DNA from: SIG455 sp045589495
GTDB lineage: Bacteria > Bacillota > Clostridia > UMGS1810
NCBI GenBank assembly: GCA_045589495.1
Contig: JAZNPF010000017.1
Location: 11,299-75,298, forward strand
Direction: 5' to 3'
Length of the DNA: 64,000 bases
Position numbers and translations under genes: made by a program. Shown here piece after piece: positions 60,026 to 64,000 of the stretch; positions within the stretch are counted from its first letter, which is position 1, and each line of letters starts with the position of its first letter. Below the pieces are notes generated by a model. That model worked only from the letters and a program-made list of their open reading frames with translations, was not told the origin of the DNA and ran no database searches.

Positions 60026-60814
60026 ATGACTGATTATATGAATGTATCCGGCAGGATTTTCGATATTCAGAAGTTCTCTGTTCACGACGGTCCCGGTATT
60101 CGCACCATAGTATTTTTAAAAGGTTGTGCTTTAAGATGCAAATGGTGTTGTAACCCTGAATCTCAAAAGTATGAAATACAGACTATGATTCAGAACGGTA
60201 AAGAAAAAACGGTTGGTCGTGATGTTGCCGTACGTGAAATAATTGAAATTGTAAAAAAGGATATGCCTTATTACAGACGTTCGGGCGGCGGTATGACGTT
60301 GTCGGGCGGTGAAATGCTTTGTCAGAGTGATTTTGCTTATGCTCTGCTCAGATGTGCAAAAGAAGCATGCATAAATACTGCGGTTGAAACAACGGGCTTT
60401 GCACCTTTTGAAAAAATTGAAAAGATGCTCCCGTATATAGATACAGTGCTTATGGATATAAAACATACAGACAGCGCAAAGCACAAGGCGTTCACAACTC
60501 AGCCGAATGAACTTATACTCGAAAATGCTGTAAAAATTGCAGAAAAAGCAAACAAACTTATAATACGTGTTCCTGTTATTCCTACTTTTAATGACACAGA
60601 AGAAGAAATTGCTTCCATAGCAAAATTTGCTTCATCATTAAGGGGAGTAAAAGAAATAAATCTTTTGCCGTATCATAATTTCGGTAAAGACAAATACATC
60701 GGGCTTGGCAGGGAATACCTTATGGGTGAACTTCCATCGCCAACCGAAGAACGTATGCAGATATTAAAATCCGTTGCCGAGAGTTGCGGATTAAAATGCA
60801 AGATAGGAGGGTAG
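60026..60814 (+). CDS. Glycyl radical enzyme activase, radical SAM, short form
   Basis: Abstracts hydrogen from the glycine of the upstream enzyme using SAM and a [4Fe-4S] cluster. The 262-residue chain begins with FDIQKFSVHDGPGIRT and the cluster motif C34-x3-C38-x2-C41 (GCALRCKWC). Further marks are SGGEMLCQ and RVPVIPTFND. Most activases of dehydratase-type radical enzymes carry an insert with two extra ferredoxin-like clusters after the first motif. Here the sequence passes from CNPESQKY to REIIEIVKKD with no Cys cluster, as in pyruvate formate-lyase activase. It starts 6 bp after the dehydratase gene. Confidence 0.92.
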   Translation: MTDYMNVSGRIFDIQKFSVHDGPGIRTIVFLKGCALRCKWCCNPESQKYEIQTMIQNGKEKTVGRDVAVREIIEIVKKDMPYYRRSGGGMTLSGGEMLCQSDFAYALLRCAKEACINTAVETTGFAPFEKIEKMLPYIDTVLMDIKHTDSAKHKAFTTQPNELILENAVKIAEKANKLIIRVPVIPTFNDTEEEIASIAKFASSLRGVKEINLLPYHNFGKDKYIGLGREYLMGELPSPTEERMQILKSVAESCGLKCKIGG

Positions 60815-60818
60815 GACA

Positions 60819-61190
60819 ATGGAATTGGATTTTTCTATGAAGGATAAAATGCGCATAGTTCAGGAACTTGTTCCCGGTAAACAGATAACACTTGCGCATA
60901 TCATTGCAAATCCTGATGACATTCTCTACAGAAAACTTGGTCTTGACCCTGCAGTTGAGTATTCCAGAACTGCAATCGGTATAGTAACTATGTCGCCTGC
61001 AGAAACTGCAATAATCGCCGGTGATATTGCGATAAAATCATCAGCAGTTGAACTTGGATTTGTTGACCGTTTCAGCGGAACGCTTATAGTTACGGGCAGT
61101 GTATCCGATGTAGTGGCGTCGCTTACGGCTCTTGTTGATTACTGCAGAGATGTTTTAGGCTTTACGGTTTGTCCTATAACCAAAACATAA
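60819..61190 (+). CDS. Microcompartment shell protein, EutS/PduU-like (permuted BMC domain)
   Basis: A 123-residue shell protein of the circularly permuted BMC type. It opens with MRIVQELVPGKQITLAHIIANP, the N-terminal beta strand that forms a small barrel over the pore in PduU and EutS, then AIGIVTMSPAETAIIAGDIAIKSSAVELGF and RFSGTLIVTGSVSDV, the BMC fold. It forms hexamers in the shell facets. Start ATG 60819 follows ATAGGAGGG. The stop codon overlaps the start of the next gene by one base. Confidence 0.95.
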   Translation: MELDFSMKDKMRIVQELVPGKQITLAHIIANPDDILYRKLGLDPAVEYSRTAIGIVTMSPAETAIIAGDIAIKSSAVELGFVDRFSGTLIVTGSVSDVVASLTALVDYCRDVLGFTVCPITKT

Positions 61191-61615
61191 TGAAAAAGTT
61201 AATTTTGATGGGCAGAAGCGAAAGCGGAAAAACAACGCTTACTCAGGTGCTTCGGGGTGAAGAAGTCAGTTATGACAAAACCCAGTACATAAAATTTGAA
61301 AACACGCTTATAGATACACCCGGTGAATATGCACAGACACATCATCTTGGAAGAGCGTTGGCTCTGTATTCTTATGAAGCCGATATGGTTGGGCTTTTGA
61401 TTTCTGCTACCGAGCCGTATTCACTTTTTCCACCTTGTATAACATGTATGGTAAACCGTGAGGTTATTGGTATTGTAACCAAGTGTGAGCAGGAGGGTGC
61501 CAATCCCGACAGAGCAGAAAACTGGTTACGTATAAGCGGTTGTAAAAAAGTATTCCGTGTAGACTCTATAACGGGGTACGGAATTAACGAATTGATAACG
61601 TATTTGAATAAGTAA
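61190..61615 (+). CDS. EutP/PduV-like small GTPase
   Basis: P-loop protein of 141 residues. Walker A GRSESGKTT (8-16), the G3-like DTPGEY, and the VTKCEQEGANPDRAENWL stretch with T-K-C in place of the N/T-K-x-D box identify it as the EutP/PduV group associated with microcompartments. PduV has been linked to positioning or movement of the shells; its biochemical role is not settled. The start overlaps the shell protein stop as TAATG, implying coupled translation. The C-terminus has the -SGCKKVFRVDS-TGYGI-EL pattern common in the family. Confidence 0.92.
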   Translation: MKKLILMGRSESGKTTLTQVLRGEEVSYDKTQYIKFENTLIDTPGEYAQTHHLGRALALYSYEADMVGLLISATEPYSLFPPCITCMVNREVIGIVTKCEQEGANPDRAENWLRISGCKKVFRVDSITGYGINELITYLNK

Positions 61616-61668
61616 ACAATTTTTCAAAGAAAAAACAGATTTTCAAAGAAAAAAACAGAAAAATTGTT
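61615..61668. repeat. Direct and inverted repeats upstream of the aldolase gene
   Basis: TTTTCAAAGAAAAAACAGA occurs at 61621-61639 and, with one extra A, at 61640-61659. AACAATTTTTC (61615-61625) and GAAAAATTGTT (61658-61668) are exact complements; the right arm enters the -35 of the next promoter. These may be a terminator for the EutP-like gene, operators, or both. Confidence 0.8.
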
Positions 61669-61695
61669 GACTTTCAAATAAATATGTAGTAAAAT
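61667..61695 (+). promoter_or_regulatory. Second microcompartment promoter, before the aldolase gene
   Basis: TTGACT (61667-61672), 17-bp spacer, TAAAAT (61690-61695), 44 bp before the ATG. Confidence 0.7.
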
Positions 61696-61739
61696 GTAAG
61701 TAGTACTAATGTAATTATTTAAAAAAGGAGATAGATAAA

Positions 61740-62543
61740 ATGATGTCAGAATACGAAATCAAAAAGCAAATTTGCGACATCGGTAAGAGAATTTATAACA
61801 GAAACATGGTTGCTGCAAATGACGGTAACATCTCTGTAAAACTCTCTGACAACGAGTTTTTATGCACACCAACAGGTGTAAGCAAGGGCTTTATGACTCC
61901 CGAATACATCTGTAAAGTTGATGCAAAGGGTAATGTAATCCGTGCAAACGGAAATTTCAAACCATCATCAGAAATTAAAATGCATATGCGTGTTTATGAA
62001 AAACGTCCTGATGTAAAGGCAGTTGTTCATGCACATCCTACTTATGCTACAAGTTTTGCAATCGCAGGTATTCCGCTTACTCAGCCGATTATGCCTGAAG
62101 CAGTTATTGCCCTCGGTTGCGTGCCGATTGCTGAATACGGCACACCATCAACAGAAGAAATCCCAGATGCAGTTGAAAAGTACCTGCCTTACTTTGATGC
62201 AGTGCTTCTTGCAAACCACGGTGCGCTTTCTTATTCTGATTCTTTGCTTGCTGCATATCACAAGATGGAATCTTTGGAATTCTATGCTGAACTTCTGTTC
62301 AAATCAAAACAACTTGGTACACCAATCGAATTTTCTAAAGAACAGATTGAAAAATTGTATGAAATCCGCAGAAAGATGGGACTTCCCGGTAAACACCCTG
62401 CTAATCTCTGCCCGAACCAGAGAAAAGGTGAGATGAGTTGTCACAACTGCAACGGTTCTTGCGGTCATCATAAAGAAGCAAAAAATGATTCTGATATGAT
62501 TTCTGAAATCACAAAGAAAGTAATGGAACAGTTAAATAAATAA
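61740..62543 (+). CDS. Class II aldolase, L-fuculose-phosphate aldolase-like, with encapsulation tail
   Basis: Zinc aldolase of 267 residues. The ligands of E. coli FucA (Glu73, His92, His94, His155) appear here as Glu78, His97, His99 and His160, a constant shift of five; NDGNISVKL and TPTGVSKG are substrate loops. It should cleave fuculose-1-P (or rhamnulose-1-P) to DHAP and L-lactaldehyde. FucA is about 215 residues; the extra 50 form a tail: a Cys/His-rich linker (C224, C234, C237, C241, H243, H244) and a terminal amphipathic helix, SDMISEITKKVMEQLNK, like microcompartment encapsulation peptides. ATG at 61740 is ten bases after AAAGGAG. Confidence 0.93.
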   Translation: MMSEYEIKKQICDIGKRIYNRNMVAANDGNISVKLSDNEFLCTPTGVSKGFMTPEYICKVDAKGNVIRANGNFKPSSEIKMHMRVYEKRPDVKAVVHAHPTYATSFAIAGIPLTQPIMPEAVIALGCVPIAEYGTPSTEEIPDAVEKYLPYFDAVLLANHGALSYSDSLLAAYHKMESLEFYAELLFKSKQLGTPIEFSKEQIEKLYEIRRKMGLPGKHPANLCPNQRKGEMSCHNCNGSCGHHKEAKNDSDMISEITKKVMEQLNK

Positions 62544-62563
62544 TTAAGAATGGAGCGATGACA

Positions 62564-63778
62564 ATGAATATCAATTCAGAAAATGTTGAGCAAATTGTCA
62601 GACAGGTTCTTCAGGAAATGAGTGGCAACAGTGCTCCTGCAACTTCAGGCGCACCGAAAGCAGCCGGTTCAATTCCTGCAAAAAGCCGTGCGGCAATGCT
62701 TACTTCGCTTGAACATTATGAGATTAAAGAGTTCCCGATTCCCGAACTCGGCGATGATGATATCCTCGTTAAAGTTGAAGGTTGCGGCGTATGCGGAACA
62801 GATGCTCATGAGTTCAAACGTGACCCGTTCGGTCTTATTCCAGTAGTTCTCGGTCACGAGGGTACAGGCGAGATCGTAAAAATGGGTAAAAATGTTAAAA
62901 AGGACAGTGCGGGCAAACCTTTGAACATTGGCGATAAAGTTGTTACATGTATGATTTTCAAAGACGATCCCGATATCACAATGTATGACCTTAACAAACA
63001 GAACGTTGGTTCAGGTGCAGAAGTTTACGGACTTATTCCTGACGACGATATTCATTTAAACGGATGGTTTGCAGATTACATAGTAGTACGCGGCGGTTCA
63101 ACCGTGTTCAATGTAAGTGATTTGAATCTTGATGAAAGAATTCTTATCGAACCCTGCGCAGTTTTAATTCACGCAGTTGAGCGTGCTAAAACAACCGGAA
63201 TTCTCCGTTTTAACAGCAGAGTGGTTGTTCAGGGCTGCGGACCTATCGGTCTTATCTGTATTGCAATTCTGCGTACAATGGGCATTGAAAACATCGTTGC
63301 AGTAGACGGTGAAGAAAAAAGACTTTCATTTGCTAAAGAAATGGGTGCTACAAGCACAGTAAACTTTAAAGAACACAGTGGTATTGAGGCACTTACTGGT
63401 GCAGTTAAAAATGCGTTTGGCGGATATCTCGCAGATTTCGCATTCCAGTGCACAGGCTCACCGATAGCACACAGTAACATTTATAAGTTTATCCGCAACG
63501 GCGGCGGTCTTTGCGAATTGGGCTTCTTTATCAACGGCGGAGATGCTACAATCAATCCTCACTTTGATATCTGCTCAAAAGAAATTACAACTGTAGGTTC
63601 ATGGGTATATACACTCCGTGACTACGCTACAACATTTGATTTCTTAAAACGTGCAAAAGGCATCGGCTTGCCAATGCATAAACTCATTACTCATAAATAT
63701 CCTCTTTCTCAGATTAACGAAGCACACGTTACAAATCTGAAGATGGAAGGTTTAAAAATAGCAATAATAAATGAATAA
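62564..63778 (+). CDS. Zinc-dependent alcohol dehydrogenase with N-terminal encapsulation peptide
   Basis: Medium-chain dehydrogenase of 404 residues. Residues 1-20 (INSENVEQIVRQVLQEM) form an amphipathic helix like microcompartment targeting peptides, then a Gly/Ala/Pro linker to about residue 40. The catalytic zinc site has C77 (GVCGTDAHE), H98 and E99 (GHEGTGE); the NAD site is VVQGCGPIGLICIAIL. The structural-zinc Cys loop is absent. Likely roles: lactaldehyde or propionaldehyde reduction with NADH, recycling cofactor inside the shell. ATG at 62564 is eight bases from TGGAG; ATG 62558 is too close. Confidence 0.93.
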   Translation: MNINSENVEQIVRQVLQEMSGNSAPATSGAPKAAGSIPAKSRAAMLTSLEHYEIKEFPIPELGDDDILVKVEGCGVCGTDAHEFKRDPFGLIPVVLGHEGTGEIVKMGKNVKKDSAGKPLNIGDKVVTCMIFKDDPDITMYDLNKQNVGSGAEVYGLIPDDDIHLNGWFADYIVVRGGSTVFNVSDLNLDERILIEPCAVLIHAVERAKTTGILRFNSRVVVQGCGPIGLICIAILRTMGIENIVAVDGEEKRLSFAKEMGATSTVNFKEHSGIEALTGAVKNAFGGYLADFAFQCTGSPIAHSNIYKFIRNGGGLCELGFFINGGDATINPHFDICSKEITTVGSWVYTLRDYATTFDFLKRAKGIGLPMHKLITHKYPLSQINEAHVTNLKMEGLKIAIINE

Positions 63779-63800
63779 TTTTATTTGGAGGTAATTTAAA

Positions 63801-64000
63801 ATGGCACAGGAAGCATTAGGAATGGTAGAAACAAGAGGTTTGGTAGCTGCAATCGAGGCTGCTGATGCTATGGTTAAAGCTGCAAACGTAGTACTTATCG
63901 GTACCGAGAAAATCGGTTCAGGTTTGGTAAGTGTTATGGTTCGCGGTGATGTAGGCGCTGTTAAGTCTGCAGTTGAAGCAGGCGGTGCTGCTGCTACAAG
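63801..64000 (+). CDS. Microcompartment hexameric shell protein, PduA/EutM-like (truncated by window end)
   Basis: The frame from ATG 63801 (after TTGGAGG) runs open to the end of the window, giving 66 residues: MAQEALGMVETRGLVAAIEA, then ADAMVKAANVVLIG and the pore loop KIGSGLVSVMVRGDVGAV. This is a canonical single BMC domain of a major shell hexamer, about two thirds complete. The next bases should finish about 90-100 residues. It continues the operon behind the alcohol dehydrogenase. Confidence 0.95.
   Translation, partial: MAQEALGMVETRGLVAAIEAADAMVKAANVVLIGTEKIGSGLVSVMVRGDVGAVKSAVEAGGAAAT

Noticed and set aside
1..64000. CRISPR arrays, tRNA or rRNA genes, insertion sequences
   Set aside because: No regularly spaced repeats, no rRNA-like or tRNA-like stretches and no transposase frames were seen by eye; a tRNA scan was not possible.

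Overview
The window comes from a low-GC, spore-forming member of the Clostridia (Firmicutes). The evidence is an alpha/beta-type small acid-soluble spore protein gene with a sigma-G-like promoter, RNase Y, Mini-RNase III, DnaD/DnaI-type helicase loading, an EcfA1-A2-T energy-coupling module, strong purine-rich ribosome binding sites, many TTG starts and TTGACA-17-TATAAT promoters. The sequence alone does not fix the genus. Most genes are on the + strand. Those on the - strand are azlCD, a PHP phosphatase, feoB, feoA and one small Cys-rich protein. No rRNA, tRNA, CRISPR array or insertion sequence was found.

Layout. 1-5.2 kb: the tail of an unrecognised gene (possibly a nuclease), an RpiB-like isomerase, azlCD (branched-chain amino acid export), a tandem-OB SSB-like protein, the spore protein and a membrane-anchored protein. 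5.2-8.8 kb: a uracil-type NCS2 permease behind a long structured leader, a nicotinamidase-like hydrolase and an ion-transporter-superfamily permease. 8.8-15.5 kb: an arginine operon argG-C-J-B-D-F with an ArgR-box-like site over its promoter. 15.6-19.7 kb: rny, ymdB and an orphan peptide-type binding lipoprotein. 20.6-28.2 kb: two flavoproteins, then uvrB-uvrA. 28.3-29.8 kb: gdhA. 29.8-34 kb: an AT-rich cassette of ATP-grasp, PLP-fold protein, ATP-grasp and TetR regulator, followed by a 46-bp perfect palindrome and putP. 35.8-42 kb: dnaD, dnaI, a methyltransferase, ecfA1-A2-T and truA, apparently one operon. 42-46 kb: rplS-lepB and cca-metA-fumarase beta. 46-50.7 kb: a DUF1858 protein, feoB, a CNNM/CorC exporter behind an attenuator-like leader, and feoA. 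50.8-57.4 kb: cysE-cysS-mrnC-yitT-like, split transketolase and a D,D-carboxypeptidase.

57.4 kb to the end is the start of a bacterial microcompartment locus. It holds a glycyl radical diol-dehydratase-type enzyme and its activase, an EutS/PduU-like shell protein, an EutP/PduV-like GTPase, a class II fuculose-phosphate-type aldolase with a C-terminal encapsulation-like helix, a zinc alcohol dehydrogenase with an N-terminal encapsulation-like helix, and a truncated PduA/EutM-type shell protein. The combination matches the fucose/rhamnose type (GRM5-like). In that scheme the aldolase yields lactaldehyde, which is reduced to 1,2-propanediol, and the radical enzyme dehydrates this to propionaldehyde inside the shell. 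The aldehyde dehydrogenase, phosphotransacylase and remaining shell genes would lie beyond the window.

The least explained parts are the ATP-grasp/PLP/ATP-grasp/TetR cassette, the structured leaders before the NCS2 permease and the CNNM gene, and several long palindromes over promoters or start sites.
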